Below, piece after piece: positions 20,180 to 29,836 of a stretch of DNA of 64,000 bases. The notes under the pieces were generated by a model. It did not search any database and was not told where the DNA came from. It saw only the letters and a program-made list of their open reading frames with translations. Source of the stretch: Myxosarcina sp. GA_180221_E-2-1-MAG-40_15. GTDB lineage: Bacteria > Cyanobacteriota > Cyanobacteriia > Cyanobacteriales > Xenococcaceae. Made by a program: the position numbers and the translations under genes. The DNA is taken from assembly GCA_020692205.1 (NCBI GenBank), contig JAIMKV010000002.1, positions 88,758 to 152,757 on the forward strand, written 5' to 3'. Every line of letters starts with the position of its first letter. The stretch's first letter is position 1.

Positions 20180-20668
20180 TATAGTAACGCTGCTGTAGCG
20201 CGTAGTGTAAATGCTAAAACTCTTTATTTATACTTATAGACTAACGATAAAATTCCCTATAGTTGGCTGGATTAAATGTTTTATTAAGAATTATTGAGTC
20301 AAATCGAGATTTTCAGGCTAGCAGGTCGCTTTGTCGTGCTGCTATTTTTTAGACTAGCAATTATTTTCACCTAAAATTTTTTAGCGTTAACTCAACCTAA
20401 ATCAATACTGAAAATACAGCTTTTTTTGCCACAAAATATAATAAAATATCTACTTGACAGCGAAAAGCTCATTATTTGAAAAAGTTGCATTTAATCTTAG
20501 TGTCTCGAGATCATTAACTAATTAGATCTGAATCAACACTGAGCTATATTTAAAAGCTTATTAAAACTTAATAAAGATCGGGGAGATACCTCTCTCTGGT
20601 AGACTTTTGACTTGGGTGGACATCGCATTTGACAAGAAATTTAACAATAAGCAATAGGGAGGAAAACC
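20180..20668. promoter_or_regulatory. Upstream region of the FBP/SBPase gene
   Basis: About 490 bp without a gene. It is AT-rich and must carry the glpX promoter; a GGGAGG ribosome-binding site sits at 20657-20662. The left end also holds the likely promoter of the small minus-strand ORF. Nothing else was recognised. Confidence 0.45.
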
Positions 20669-21709
20669 TTGCTGGAAACAACCCTCGGTTTGGAAATTAT
20701 TGAGGTAGTAGAACAAGCTGCCATTGCCTCTGCTAAGTGGATGGGTAAAGGCGAAAAAGATACTGCGGATGAAGTCGCAGTAGAAGCGATGCGTGAGCGC
20801 ATGAATAGAATTAATATGCGTGGTCGAATCGTAATCGGGGAAGGAGAGCGAGATGATGCTCCGATGCTTTACATTGGCGAAGAGGTGGGTATTTGTACTC
20901 GCCCAGATGCCAAAAACTATTGTAATCCCGATGAACTAATTGAAATCGATATTGCAGTCGATCCTTGTGAGGGGACTAATTTAGTTGCATATGGACAAAA
21001 TGGGTCTATGGCGGTTTTGGCAATTTCCGAGAAAGGTGGGCTATTTGCTGCACCAGACTTTTATATGAAAAAGCTAGCAGCACCTCCATTGGCTCAAGGT
21101 CATGTTGATATTAACAAATCTGCGACGGAAAATCTTAAAATTCTTTCTGACTGCCTCAATCGTTCTATTGAAGAACTAGTAGTGGTCGTGATGGATCGTT
21201 CTCGTCACCAAGATCTGATCAAAGAAATTAGAGATGCAGGAGCTAGAGTTAGATTAATTGCCGATGGTGACGTATCCGCTGCCATTTCCTGCGCTTTCTC
21301 AGGCTCAAATATCCATGCTTTAATGGGCATCGGAGCTGCTCCTGAAGGCGTTATTTCTGCTGCTGCTATGCGCTGCTTAGGCGGACACTTCCAAGGGCAG
21401 TTGATCTATGATCCTGCTGTGGTTAAAACTGGCTTGATTGGTGAAAGCAAAGAAAGCAATCTTGCCCGACTCGAAGAAATGGGCATTAAAGATCCAGATA
21501 AAGTGTATGGTGCTGAGGAACTTGCTGGTGGTGAAACAGTTTTGTTCGCTGCTTGTGGTATCACTCCTGGTACTTTGATGAACGGCGTTCGCTTTTTTAA
21601 GGGTGGTGCGAGAACTCAAAGCTTAGTTATCTCCTCTCAATCTAAAACTGCCCGTTTTGTCGATACAGTACATATGTTCGGTCAACCAAAATCTTTACAA
21701 TTAAGATAG
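20669..21709 (+). CDS. glpX: Class II fructose-1,6-/sedoheptulose-1,7-bisphosphatase
   Basis: A 346-residue GlpX-type phosphatase, the main Calvin-cycle enzyme in cyanobacteria that hydrolyses both fructose-1,6- and sedoheptulose-1,7-bisphosphate. Conserved pieces include [23 protein letters not shown], the metal site [11 protein letters not shown] and DRSRHQDLI. The start is TTG at 20669 ([13 protein letters not shown]), supported by a GGGAGG site six bases upstream and by alignment of the conserved [15 protein letters not shown] region. Activity is usually redox- and AMP-sensitive in this family. Confidence 0.94.
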   Translation: MLETTLGLEIIEVVEQAAIASAKWMGKGEKDTADEVAVEAMRERMNRINMRGRIVIGEGERDDAPMLYIGEEVGICTRPDAKNYCNPDELIEIDIAVDPCEGTNLVAYGQNGSMAVLAISEKGGLFAAPDFYMKKLAAPPLAQGHVDINKSATENLKILSDCLNRSIEELVVVVMDRSRHQDLIKEIRDAGARVRLIADGDVSAAISCAFSGSNIHALMGIGAAPEGVISAAAMRCLGGHFQGQLIYDPAVVKTGLIGESKESNLARLEEMGIKDPDKVYGAEELAGGETVLFAACGITPGTLMNGVRFFKGGARTQSLVISSQSKTARFVDTVHMFGQPKSLQLR

Positions 21710-21827
21710 GTACTGGTTTAGATTCTAGCCAGGACATAGGTTACAATTTGCTTAGAGCTTAAGATATGTAAACCCTGGTTAAGTAAGAGCATATTTGGCA
21801 TGCTAAGGCTGTATAAATTAATAAGGT

Positions 21828-21871
21828 AAAAGGCAACTAGTAGAGAAGGAATCTTTTACTGTTGTCTTTTT
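21828..21871 (+). terminator. Likely rho-independent terminator of glpX
   Basis: AAAAGGCAAC at 21828-21837 pairs with GTTGTCTTTT at 21861-21870 (one G-U pair), leaving a loop of about 23 bases and a T-tract at the 3' side. Outer GGTAA/TTACC pairs extend the stem with a bulge. Confidence 0.45.
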
Positions 21872-21950
21872 GTTACCTAGAATTACCAATAAAAAACTTG
21901 ATCAAGCTAAAACTCTCAAATTTTTAAAAATCTTTTGCTTTGATTTTCAC

Positions 21951-22075
21951 GAAGTTAGAGTCAGCCCCGTCATTTTACAAGTCCGCGTCGCCTGAGCGAG
22001 AGGGGTAGCGAGGAAACCTCGCCATACCCAATCGAAGCTTTGGGGAAACCCCAGGACGGGGCGGGGTCTCTCTGA
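21951..22075. repeat. GC-rich multi-hairpin repeat element upstream of hemA
   Basis: About 125 bp that is much richer in G+C than its surroundings. The ends are roughly inverted (AGAGTCAGCCCCGTC on the left, GACGGGGCGGGGTCTCTCTGAC on the right). Inside are two perfect AAA-triloop hairpins: GCGAGG-AAA-CCTCGC at 22008-22022 and TGGGG-AAA-CCCCA at 22041-22053. The left arm GAAGTTAGAGTCAGCCCCGT reappears at 22 of 25 positions inside the P-type ATPase gene at 47656-47680, so it is a dispersed repeat. Confidence 0.6.
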
Positions 22076-22115
22076 CCTAGAGGATTTAATTAAAGCAAAA
22101 TTGGCAAAAAACATA

Positions 22116-23402
22116 ATGAATATTGTAGTTGTTGGTTTAAGTCACAAAACTGCTTCTGTGGAGGTACGCGAGAAACTGAGTATCCCAGAAGCACAGATTG
22201 AAGAAGCGATCGCCTTACTTAAAAGCTATCCACATATCGAGGAAATAGCGATCATTAGCACTTGCAATCGTTTAGAAATCTATGGCGTAGCTACAGACAT
22301 CGAGCAAGGAGTTAGGGAGATTAGCCAATTTTTAGCAGACAAAGCTAAAGTTTGCCTGCGCGAGCTTCGTCCTAATCTATTTACGCTGTTAAGAGAAGAT
22401 GCTCTGCGTCATCTAATGCGAGTCTCGGCTGGCTTAGAAAGCTTAGTTTTGGGCGAAGGGCAAATATTAGCTCAGGTTAAAAAGACTCACAAGCTAGGAC
22501 AGAAATACAATGGTTTAGGCAGATTATTAGACCGTTTATTTAAGCAAGCGATCTCTGCGGGTAAAAGAGTGCGCAGTGAAACTAGTATCGGTACTGGTGC
22601 AGTTTCAATTAGTTCGGCTGCGGTAGAACTTGTCCATGCCAAGGTAGACAATCTACCAGATTATAACATTACCATCGTTGGCGCTGGTAAAATGGCTGGC
22701 TTGCTAGTCAAGCATTTGCTCTCGAAAGGAGCATCCAAAATTTCTATCGTCAATCGTTCTCATCGTCGGGCGCAAGAACTTTGCCGTAACTTTGCTCAGA
22801 CTGAATTTAACATCTATCCGATCAGCGAAATGATGCAGGCGATCGCTACTTCGGATTTAGTGTTTACTAGCACTGGAGCAACTCAACCTATATTAGACCG
22901 CCCTAAGTTAGAGGCTCATCTAACTTTAGACAGAGACTTGATGCTGGTGGATATCTCGGTTCCGCGCAACGTTGCCTCTGACGTTAGCGAAATCGGCTGC
23001 GTTAGTGCTTATAATGTAGACGATCTCAAAGCAGTAGTAGCAGCTAATCAAGAGAGCCGACGTCAAATAGCACAGGAAGCTGAAGTCATTATTGAACAAG
23101 AAGTTGCTAGTTATATCCTCTGGTGGCGCTCGCTAGAAACAGTGCCGACGATTAGCTGTTTACGTAGCAAGGTAGAAAGCATCCGCGAACAAGAAATGGA
23201 AAAGGCTTTATCTCGCTTGGGGTCAGAGTTTGGCGAAAAGCATCAGGAAGTCATTGAAGCTTTAACCAGAGGCATTGTGAATAAGATTCTTCATGAGCCA
23301 ATGGTACAGCTAAGAGCGCAGCAAGATATTGAAGCGCGTCGTCACTGTTTACGCTCGCTGCAAATGCTGTTTGACCTGGATACAGAAGAGCAATATAGCT
23401 AA
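22116..23402 (+). CDS. hemA: Glutamyl-tRNA reductase
   Basis: A 428-residue enzyme converting glutamyl-tRNA to glutamate-1-semialdehyde, the first committed step of heme, chlorophyll and bilin synthesis. [21 protein letters not shown] is the expected N-terminus, so I start at ATG 22116 although the frame is open to a TTG at 22101. The catalytic cysteine is in [10 protein letters not shown]. The NADPH domain has [14 protein letters not shown], and a C-terminal dimerisation helix follows. It supplies precursors for the phycoerythrobilin on CpeA/CpeB. Confidence 0.96.
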   Translation: MNIVVVGLSHKTASVEVREKLSIPEAQIEEAIALLKSYPHIEEIAIISTCNRLEIYGVATDIEQGVREISQFLADKAKVCLRELRPNLFTLLREDALRHLMRVSAGLESLVLGEGQILAQVKKTHKLGQKYNGLGRLLDRLFKQAISAGKRVRSETSIGTGAVSISSAAVELVHAKVDNLPDYNITIVGAGKMAGLLVKHLLSKGASKISIVNRSHRRAQELCRNFAQTEFNIYPISEMMQAIATSDLVFTSTGATQPILDRPKLEAHLTLDRDLMLVDISVPRNVASDVSEIGCVSAYNVDDLKAVVAANQESRRQIAQEAEVIIEQEVASYILWWRSLETVPTISCLRSKVESIREQEMEKALSRLGSEFGEKHQEVIEALTRGIVNKILHEPMVQLRAQQDIEARRHCLRSLQMLFDLDTEEQYS

Positions 23403-23443
23403 GATTATCGATATTTTTAGTACACCTTGCCTTCAAAACTGAA

Positions 23444-24361
23444 TCAATCATGATTACCAGGCAAGCTAATTAGGGCGGCGATCGCTTCGGCTAAAATGCT
23501 AATCAAACGATATAGAGCAACTGCGGCGATTTCAGTAGGAAACTGAGAATTATCCAAAAGACTATAGGCGGTAACTTCAAATACTCCTAGTCCTCCTGGT
23601 GCGCCTGGAACAACTAAGCCAAGTAGCCAAGCAAAGCTAAAAGCGGTAAATAACTGCGGCACTTGTTGCCATGCCACAGACTGCAAAGCGATAAAAGTCA
23701 AAACAAATCCGCTGCCGCGCCCGACTACAAATCCTATTTCTCCCAGAAAAGGAATCAGTGGATATTTAGTTAATTTAACTGCTTTGGCGATGAGCGCATC
23801 AGCTTTATTCTTGCTACGGCTTAAACGATGCAACAAAGCATTAAGAATGCGAGGCTGAATACCTATTAGTATCGCTGTTAAGCTGGCTAACTGTAGCCAA
23901 ACCTGAGCCAAACCAACTTTAGTCCCGCTTAAACTGCTGCTAACTATGCCGATCAGCAAGGCGGCGGCTGCCATTAGTAATGGTTCTAACAAGACGCTAA
24001 GAGTAGCTGCGCCTCTGGAGCCATCTTTTTTAGCTACGGCGGTAATTCTACCGTAGAAATGCCAAATATTACCTGGAGAGTATTTGGCGATATTGGTCAG
24101 CAAATAAACTTTGATACCTTCTTTAACCCCTAAAGGCTGCTTAAAAATAGCGAGAATCCATGTCCATACCCAACCTGACCAAACATGAGCCATGATAGTT
24201 ATGGTTAAAGCGATCGCTAATATTAGCCAGCCTTGACCATCAACGCGAACTACCGCTACTTCAGCAAAGCGATCTTTAATAGTTTTGAGCAGAAAAAATA
24301 AAACCCCTCCTAAAATAAACCAACGTAGATAAGGTTTAATCTGCGCCAGGACTTTTTTCAT
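23444..24361 (-). CDS. UPF0104 / lysylphosphatidylglycerol synthase-like membrane protein
   Basis: A 305-residue protein with about seven hydrophobic segments. KYSPGNIWHFYGR and VVPGAPGGLGVFEVTAYSLL are hallmarks of the flippase-like membrane domain of the LPG synthase/UPF0104 family. No aminoacyl-transferase domain is attached, so lipid translocation or a glycan-linked role is more likely than lysyl transfer. It is convergent with hemA (41 bp) and 27 bp downstream of the kinase gene on the same strand. Confidence 0.82.
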   Translation of the reverse strand: MKKVLAQIKPYLRWFILGGVLFFLLKTIKDRFAEVAVVRVDGQGWLILAIALTITIMAHVWSGWVWTWILAIFKQPLGVKEGIKVYLLTNIAKYSPGNIWHFYGRITAVAKKDGSRGAATLSVLLEPLLMAAAALLIGIVSSSLSGTKVGLAQVWLQLASLTAILIGIQPRILNALLHRLSRSKNKADALIAKAVKLTKYPLIPFLGEIGFVVGRGSGFVLTFIALQSVAWQQVPQLFTAFSFAWLLGLVVPGAPGGLGVFEVTAYSLLDNSQFPTEIAAVALYRLISILAEAIAALISLPGNHD

Positions 24362-24388
24362 TCATGCTTCACTTGCGATTTTTAACTC

Positions 24389-26971
24389 TTAACTTGAACT
24401 TTGAATATCTAATCTGGTTTCAACTCTTGCCAAAGATTTAGTAGCTGCTTCCCAATTTGGGTTTAATTCAACTGCTTTTTGATAATATTCCCTGGCAGTT
24501 TGATATTGTTGTAAATATTCGGCGACAGAACCTTTGCCGTACCAAGCTTCATAATAATTGAGATTGATCGCTAATGCTCGGTCATAAGAATCTATAGCTT
24601 GATCATATAGTCCAGTTGCCTTTTGAGCATTACCCAACCCAATCAAAGCAGGAAGATAGTCAGGCTTGATCGCCAACGCTTCGTTATAAGCCTCGACCGC
24701 CAATTGATATTCTGTTTGCTGGTAGTATAGCTTGCCTAGGTTGTTCCAAGGAACAAAACTTCGATTGAGGTCAAGTGCGATCGCTTTGTCAAAATCAGAA
24801 ATTGCTTGCTCAAACTGGTTTAGACGAGTATACGCCTCACCACGGTTGTTCCACAGCCAGATATTTTCGGGGTCAATTTTGATTGCTTGGTTATAGGAAG
24901 AAATTGCCGCATCATATCTTTTGAGGCTGTAAAGAGTTAAAGCTTGGCAGTTCCAAAGCTGAGGACTTTGATAATATCTGAGTGCTGTGCTGCAAGTTTG
25001 TAACGCTGCTTGATAGTCATTTAATTGTCGTTGAGCTTTGGCTTTTTTCAACCAAACCTGTTCAAAATTTCTAACCTGTCCTGTGGTATTTGGTAGTTTT
25101 TTCAGTCCATTCTGATAAAAATCAATCGCCTGTTGATACTCTTTTGCTTCTAGTTTGAGATCTCCTTTGTAAAATTCTAAAATTGCTACTCTTTGCGCCC
25201 ATTGAGTCAGTCCAATTAAAATTCCCAGAATTAAAACAGGCACAATCAAGAGATATTTATATATTCCTCTAAATCTAGATTTGTACTTAATTTTCTTGAG
25301 ATCTTTGACTACCTTATTGAGAGATTGATATCGCTGGTTTTTGTCTAGACGGATCATCCTGTCCAAAACTTTGGCAAAGCTAGGACTAATTCTGGCTTGA
25401 CGATGCCACAACACTTCTCCGGTGCGAGGGTTTTTTTCTAAGTGTTGGGGTTGGATTCCAGTTAGTACATGAATAGCAGTCATACCCAAAGCATAGATGT
25501 CGCTGACATAAGTAGCTCTTCTGGCAACTTGTTCTGGGGGAATATATCCTGTCTTACTATCAGGAAGAGAGTTAATTGCTTCGTTGACTAAACCAAAATC
25601 AACTAGAATTGTTTGCTCCTCGCCATGACGCCTAATAATGCTAGATGGCTTAAGATTACCGTGGATAATTTGTTGCCGATGAAATGGATTTAATGCTGTA
25701 GCAGTATCTAGTAAGATATTAATGACTTCGCTTTCTGAGAGAATGAACTTATCCTCTACAATTTGCGCTAAACTTTTTCCTTCAATATACTCTTGGACAA
25801 TATAAATTCTAGATTCATCAACCAAGTATTCGACAATTGTTGGAATTCTGCGATCTCGGTCAATAATGGACAAGTTGTTAAATTCTGTCATTATCTTGTG
25901 GGTAACTTCTGATAATGATTGCGTTGGCGAATTTGATAATCTTAGTATTTCCAGATAGTAGCGATCGCTAGTTGGTGCTACACTTTTCGCCACATAAGCC
26001 TGAATTTCTTGCTCCCCACCTAAATACTTGACCATCTGATATTTATTCCCAATGGTCTTACCAATCATCTGCAAGGGAGCGAGATCGCGCAAAACTTCAC
26101 TGGCATTACGATAACGTTTTGAAATGTTGTCTGCCGTCATGCGATTGACAATTTTTAAGAAAGCTTCGCTAATAGCTATTTTTTTATTCCAAGCAATCGT
26201 AGAACCAGATTCAGTAATTTCCCATTCCGTAGGAGACTTATCTGTCATGCCGAAAATAACAGTTTTGCCTAAAGCATAAATATCGCTACCATAAACTGGC
26301 TTACCGTTATTTTGCTCGGGAGGCATATATCCTGGAGTACCAATAATCTGAGTTTGAACTTTTTGCTTGCTAGAATCAAAAGCTAAAGTACCGATTTCCT
26401 TAACAGCACCAAAATCAATCAAAATCATCTTGCCATCCTGCTTGCGTCTAATTAGATTAGATGGCTTGATATCTCGGTGAATAATTCCCTGGTGATGAAC
26501 AGATTTTAAAATGCCTAAAATATCGAACAAAAATTGAATTGCTTGAGCTTCGTTCAGCACCTGTCGATGAATTTCTTGCTCGAATTCTTCTCCTTCAATA
26601 AATTCCAAGACTAAATAAAATTGTTGGTTCTCTTCAAAATAGCCAATAAATTCAGGAATTTGGGGATGTTTCCCTAGCCATTGCAAAACCATAGCTTCGG
26701 TTGCCAAACGCTCTTTGGCACTTGCCCAAACCGAGGCACTATTAAACCTAGGCTGCAATTGTTTAACGGCACATTTGGTTTGCTGAGGTGACTGCTTATC
26801 TAACGCTAGATAGGTAGTTGCAAAACCACCACTGCCAAGTTCTCTAATAATACAAAATCTTTGATTGAGTAAATCTCCTGTTTTGAGAGCTTTGTAGCCA
26901 TACTCGGTATTACGTTCAGAGTAGTAATTTTCCGATTGGGAAATAGGAATAGTAAAGTCTGAGTCTGACAT
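24389..26971 (-). CDS. Tandem Ser/Thr kinase-pseudokinase with TM segment and TPR repeats
   Basis: An 860-residue protein. The first kinase domain (about 39-295) is complete: GSGGFA loop at 46-51, K70, HRDIKPSN at 165-172 and DFG at 186-188. A second kinase-like domain (about 303-560) has a degraded Gly loop (YLGGEQEIQAYV) and HGN at 437-439 instead of HRD, but keeps DFG at 458-460, so it is probably a pseudokinase. A TM helix follows at about 572-591, then about seven TPR units (600-850) outside the membrane. It probably acts as a membrane signalling scaffold. Confidence 0.9.
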   Translation of the reverse strand: MSDSDFTIPISQSENYYSERNTEYGYKALKTGDLLNQRFCIIRELGSGGFATTYLALDKQSPQQTKCAVKQLQPRFNSASVWASAKERLATEAMVLQWLGKHPQIPEFIGYFEENQQFYLVLEFIEGEEFEQEIHRQVLNEAQAIQFLFDILGILKSVHHQGIIHRDIKPSNLIRRKQDGKMILIDFGAVKEIGTLAFDSSKQKVQTQIIGTPGYMPPEQNNGKPVYGSDIYALGKTVIFGMTDKSPTEWEITESGSTIAWNKKIAISEAFLKIVNRMTADNISKRYRNASEVLRDLAPLQMIGKTIGNKYQMVKYLGGEQEIQAYVAKSVAPTSDRYYLEILRLSNSPTQSLSEVTHKIMTEFNNLSIIDRDRRIPTIVEYLVDESRIYIVQEYIEGKSLAQIVEDKFILSESEVINILLDTATALNPFHRQQIIHGNLKPSSIIRRHGEEQTILVDFGLVNEAINSLPDSKTGYIPPEQVARRATYVSDIYALGMTAIHVLTGIQPQHLEKNPRTGEVLWHRQARISPSFAKVLDRMIRLDKNQRYQSLNKVVKDLKKIKYKSRFRGIYKYLLIVPVLILGILIGLTQWAQRVAILEFYKGDLKLEAKEYQQAIDFYQNGLKKLPNTTGQVRNFEQVWLKKAKAQRQLNDYQAALQTCSTALRYYQSPQLWNCQALTLYSLKRYDAAISSYNQAIKIDPENIWLWNNRGEAYTRLNQFEQAISDFDKAIALDLNRSFVPWNNLGKLYYQQTEYQLAVEAYNEALAIKPDYLPALIGLGNAQKATGLYDQAIDSYDRALAINLNYYEAWYGKGSVAEYLQQYQTAREYYQKAVELNPNWEAATKSLARVETRLDIQSSS

Positions 26972-27283
26972 AACATATCTGGACGCAATATTTTTAAATT
27001 GTAGCGAACATTAAGGATCTATCCTACTTTGATTATTGCTAACCGTACCATACAAGAAGATACAGTAAGATAATTGGCTTAGTTGACGGGACTATGGTGC
27101 TACTTTTAAATTAGAAATCTAGTAATAATTATCTTTTATTTTATATTTTAATTCTGTTTGACTGGGTTGAGGTTTACCTTGCTATAAGAACATAAGTCTA
27201 CGATAATGTTTTTAGGTTAGATTTTAGGGTAAATTAATTTTTACCATATTTTGGATTGAAGTTCTGTTTCAAAATCTTATTTT
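26972..27283. other. Gene-free divergent interval
   Basis: About 310 bp separating the kinase gene from the small membrane protein gene. It is AT-rich and should carry promoters in both directions. No tRNA, repeat or ORF was recognised. Confidence 0.45.
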
Positions 27284-27493
27284 ATGAGCTTTTTTCGCCA
27301 ATACATAGCACCTTTTGCTGTAATTTTAATTTTTTTGCTGGCTTTATTTGCCGTCAGTATTCGTATTTTTCTCCCTTCAGATATGGCCGCTCCTGCGCCT
27401 GTTTCCACGGAAGATTTGAGTATGGTTATTTCTCTAGAGCAACCTGGTCAAATATATTCTTGTTGCCAAAGACAAAATAGACTTTTTACCTGA
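27284..27493 (+). CDS. Small single-span membrane protein of unknown function
   Basis: A 69-residue protein with one transmembrane helix (about 8-30; IAPFAVILIFLLALFAVSI) followed by RIFLPSDMAAPAPVSTEDLS. The N-terminal 40 residues look like a small conserved cyanobacterial protein, and the Cys-rich end (YSCCQRQNR) does not obviously belong to it. Its 3' end overlaps the end of the convergent gene by 46 bp. Function is not known. Confidence 0.55.
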   Translation: MSFFRQYIAPFAVILIFLLALFAVSIRIFLPSDMAAPAPVSTEDLSMVISLEQPGQIYSCCQRQNRLFT

Positions 27494-27651
27494 AAGTGAT
27501 CGCCTGTTAGATATCCATCCTTATCTTGATATTTGAGCCACATTTGAGCCATTTTCTGATTAAATTCTTGCTCTACAGAAGTAGAATTATCTTCAGTTGA
27601 AATTTCATCATCGTCAATTACTAATATTCGCCTGGTGCGATCGCCTTTCAT
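27448..27651 (-). CDS. Small acidic hypothetical protein
   Basis: A 67-residue protein: a basic start (MKGDRTRRILVIDDDE) containing a GCGATCGC palindrome in its codons, an acidic middle, then a helix EFNQKMAQMWLKYQDKDGYLTGDHF. I do not recognise a family. The composition looks like a folded soluble protein and not a shadow, since the other strand here is largely non-coding beyond 27493. It is divergent from moaB with 56 bp between starts. Confidence 0.5.
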   Translation of the reverse strand: MKGDRTRRILVIDDDEISTEDNSTSVEQEFNQKMAQMWLKYQDKDGYLTGDHFQVKSLFCLWQQEYI

Positions 27652-27707
27652 GGTAATACTTAATCAACCATTACCATGAAACCAATTAGAGAAAACTAGA
27701 GAAGAAA

Positions 27708-28226
27708 ATGAACCAAAATGAATCTTTACTTCCCTTAACAATTGCCGTGATGACTGTTTCTGATACAAGAACCGAGGCTGAGGATAAATCAGGCAAAATA
27801 TTAGTCGATAGCTTAAAAACAGCAGGGCATTATTTAGCAGAGAAAACCATTATTCCCGATAGCATTTACCAAATTCGTGCTGTTGTATCTAAATGGATTG
27901 CTGATCAATCTATTCAAGTAATTATCACCACTGGGGGTACAGGAGTTACGGGTCGCGATAGCACTCCAGAGGCAATTAAACCACTGTTAGATAAAAAAAT
28001 TGAAGGTTTTGGTGAAATATTTCGGATGATTTCCTATCAGGAGATTAAAACTTCGACAATCCAGTCTCGTACTCTGGCTGGTGTAGCTAATGGAACTTAC
28101 ATCTTTTGTTTACCTGGTTCTAGTGGTGCTTGTCAAACAGGATGGAGTATTATTAAAGACCAACTCGATTCTCGTAATCGTCCCTGTAATTTGGCTCAAT
28201 TGATTCCCAGATTAACAGAAATGTAG
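27708..28226 (+). CDS. moaB: Molybdenum cofactor biosynthesis protein MoaB/MogA family
   Basis: A 172-residue single-domain molybdopterin-binding protein. [28 protein letters not shown] and the C-terminal [11 protein letters not shown] are characteristic of MoaB/MogA, which adenylates molybdopterin before metal insertion. The sequence is closer to MoaB than to MogA by length. No other moa or moe gene is adjacent. Confidence 0.9.
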   Translation: MNQNESLLPLTIAVMTVSDTRTEAEDKSGKILVDSLKTAGHYLAEKTIIPDSIYQIRAVVSKWIADQSIQVIITTGGTGVTGRDSTPEAIKPLLDKKIEGFGEIFRMISYQEIKTSTIQSRTLAGVANGTYIFCLPGSSGACQTGWSIIKDQLDSRNRPCNLAQLIPRLTEM

Positions 28227-28423
28227 AGACCATCAATGAAGAATTAACAATTATATAATCGCGATTTTAAACTTTATTCCCAAATTTTCTAAATATTTAT
28301 TAATGATGTGCGATCGCTCCTTAAATTTACCAGTTCCTCAGATTAAGGATGTTCCCGATAGGGCGATCGCACAATGATTAACTCTTTCAAACACCATATC
28401 TCAAGAAATGCAATAACCTGATT

Positions 28424-28738
28424 ATGTTAGATTTTCTTAACCCGATACTCAACCGTCATCCAGAGCGTATTAAAGCTAATGTTGAGATCTATACTTGGGC
28501 TACCTGTCCTTTTTGTATCCGTGCCAAACTGCTTTTATGGTGGAAAGGGGTAAATTTTACTGAGTATAAGATTGACGGAGATAATACCGCCCGCGAGAAT
28601 ATGGCGCAAAGGGCAAATGGCAAAAGAACAGTGCCGCAAATTTTTATCAATGACCAAAACTTAGGAGGTTGTGACGATCTTTATGAGTTGGATGCTAAGA
28701 ATGAACTAGATCCTTTATTAAGTCAACCTGCAAGTTAA
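28424..28738 (+). CDS. grxC: Glutaredoxin 3 (GrxC type)
   Basis: A 104-residue dithiol glutaredoxin with active site C28-P-F-C31 (TWATCPFCIRAKLLL), the TVPQIFI cis-proline strand and the GGCDDLYEL glutathione-binding end. It reduces disulfides and glutathionylated proteins using glutathione. It begins about 15 residues upstream of the usual core. Its stop overlaps the stop of znuA on the other strand by 4 bases. Confidence 0.93.
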   Translation: MLDFLNPILNRHPERIKANVEIYTWATCPFCIRAKLLLWWKGVNFTEYKIDGDNTARENMAQRANGKRTVPQIFINDQNLGGCDDLYELDAKNELDPLLSQPAS

Positions 28739-29739
28739 TTCGACGCTGCAAAAGGTTTACATTCTCCACCTAATCCATTAACAATCGCACAAGTATTGTG
28801 AGTCATCATTTCCGTATAGTTTTCTGTTTGTCCTAACCCATCGACATATAGTCTGTCTGGGGATAATTCAACCTCAGCAATACGGGCAACATTATTGATC
28901 ACGCGATCGCTCTTGGTCGATTCGGCAAAAATTGTGGGTACTCCAGCCTGTTTGATTTCTGTCGATAGTTCTTTTACCTGAGAAGCGGTAGGTGAGACTG
29001 ACGCACTCAAACCTTGTAAAGTTTGATAATTTTCTAAATCGTAACCCTGAACATAATAATTAAGCGAGTCGTGGGTTGTGACTAAAACTCTTTGTCCTAC
29101 GGGAATAGTCGTAATCTGCTCATCGATCCAAGCGTCAAGCTGCCAGAGTCGATCTGTTAAGGCGGTGCTGTTGACTAAGTAAAGTTCAGCCTCTTGTGGG
29201 TTTGCTTGCAGCAATGTTGAGCGAATTAATTCTACCATCGCCACGGTATTTTCGATGTTATGCCAGACATGGGGATCGGGTTGTAATTCTGATTCTGTAT
29301 CTTCTTCATGTTCATGTTCATGTTCTGCTTCTGAATGCTCTGAATGTTCTGACATAATCGGTTCGGTAACTACCTGTTCATATACGGCTATTTTGGGTAT
29401 TTGATTGTCAGTGGCTTGTAGTAATTTAATGATTTTGGGTTCAAACTCATAACCACCATAAAAAATCAATCCCGCTTCTTCAATCGCCTTGCGTTGTGAT
29501 GGAGTTGGGGTATAGGTGTGAGGATCTTGATCAGCATCAATTAAGCAAGTGAGGTCGATTGTATCTTGGGCAATTGTGGTCAGTAAATCGCAGATCACAT
29601 TATGCGATGCTACTACTTGAGGCTTGTCCTGCGCTTGGGCAATATTATCTCGAGTCTTAAGGCTGGTAACGATTAAGCCAGCAACTATGCCGGCAATAGT
29701 CAAACTAAAAATATTGCTTACACTGTTATTTTTGAACAT
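28735..29739 (-). CDS. znuA: Zinc ABC transporter substrate-binding protein
   Basis: A 334-residue cluster A-I binding protein. It has an N-terminal signal segment (about 10-28), DQDPHTYTPTPSQRKAI with the first metal-binding His, an acidic His-rich loop (about 131-149: repeated EH units) typical of zinc rather than manganese binders, DPHVWHN, TTHDSLNYYV and the FAESTKSDR end. It captures Zn2+ in the periplasm for ZnuBC. It is divergent from znuC across a 97-bp region with operator-like AT palindromes. Confidence 0.92.
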   Translation of the reverse strand: MFKNNSVSNIFSLTIAGIVAGLIVTSLKTRDNIAQAQDKPQVVASHNVICDLLTTIAQDTIDLTCLIDADQDPHTYTPTPSQRKAIEEAGLIFYGGYEFEPKIIKLLQATDNQIPKIAVYEQVVTEPIMSEHSEHSEAEHEHEHEEDTESELQPDPHVWHNIENTVAMVELIRSTLLQANPQEAELYLVNSTALTDRLWQLDAWIDEQITTIPVGQRVLVTTHDSLNYYVQGYDLENYQTLQGLSASVSPTASQVKELSTEIKQAGVPTIFAESTKSDRVINNVARIAEVELSPDRLYVDGLGQTENYTEMMTHNTCAIVNGLGGECKPFAASN

Positions 29740-29770
29740 AAAATTAATTGAGATTAACTGCTGACAAATA

Positions 29771-29832
29771 ATCAGAACGATAATGATTATGATTATTTTA
29801 AGGTAAAATGATAACGAATCTCATTTTTATCA
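29771..29832. promoter_or_regulatory. Possible Zur operator between znuA and znuC
   Basis: The divergent spacer holds repeated AT half-sites: GATAATGATTATGATTA at 29779-29795, TGATAA at 29809-29814 and TTATCA at 29827-29832. This is the right place and composition for a zinc-uptake repressor site controlling both sides. The match to a published cyanobacterial Zur box is approximate. Confidence 0.4.
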
Positions 29833-29836
29833 GTCA

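Noticed and set aside
22101..22115. TTG start for hemA
   Set aside because: The family N-terminus [13 protein letters not shown] begins at the ATG five codons later.
27256..27480. Overlapping 74-residue plus-strand frame rich in Phe, Cys and Tyr
   Set aside because: Aromatic-rich composition is typical of a shifted frame; the other frame gives a normal TM protein.
28301..28378. GCGATCGC-containing inverted pair and 24-codon ORF before grxC
   Set aside because: The pairing arises from two copies of the common palindrome with a long loop; the ORF has no ribosome site.
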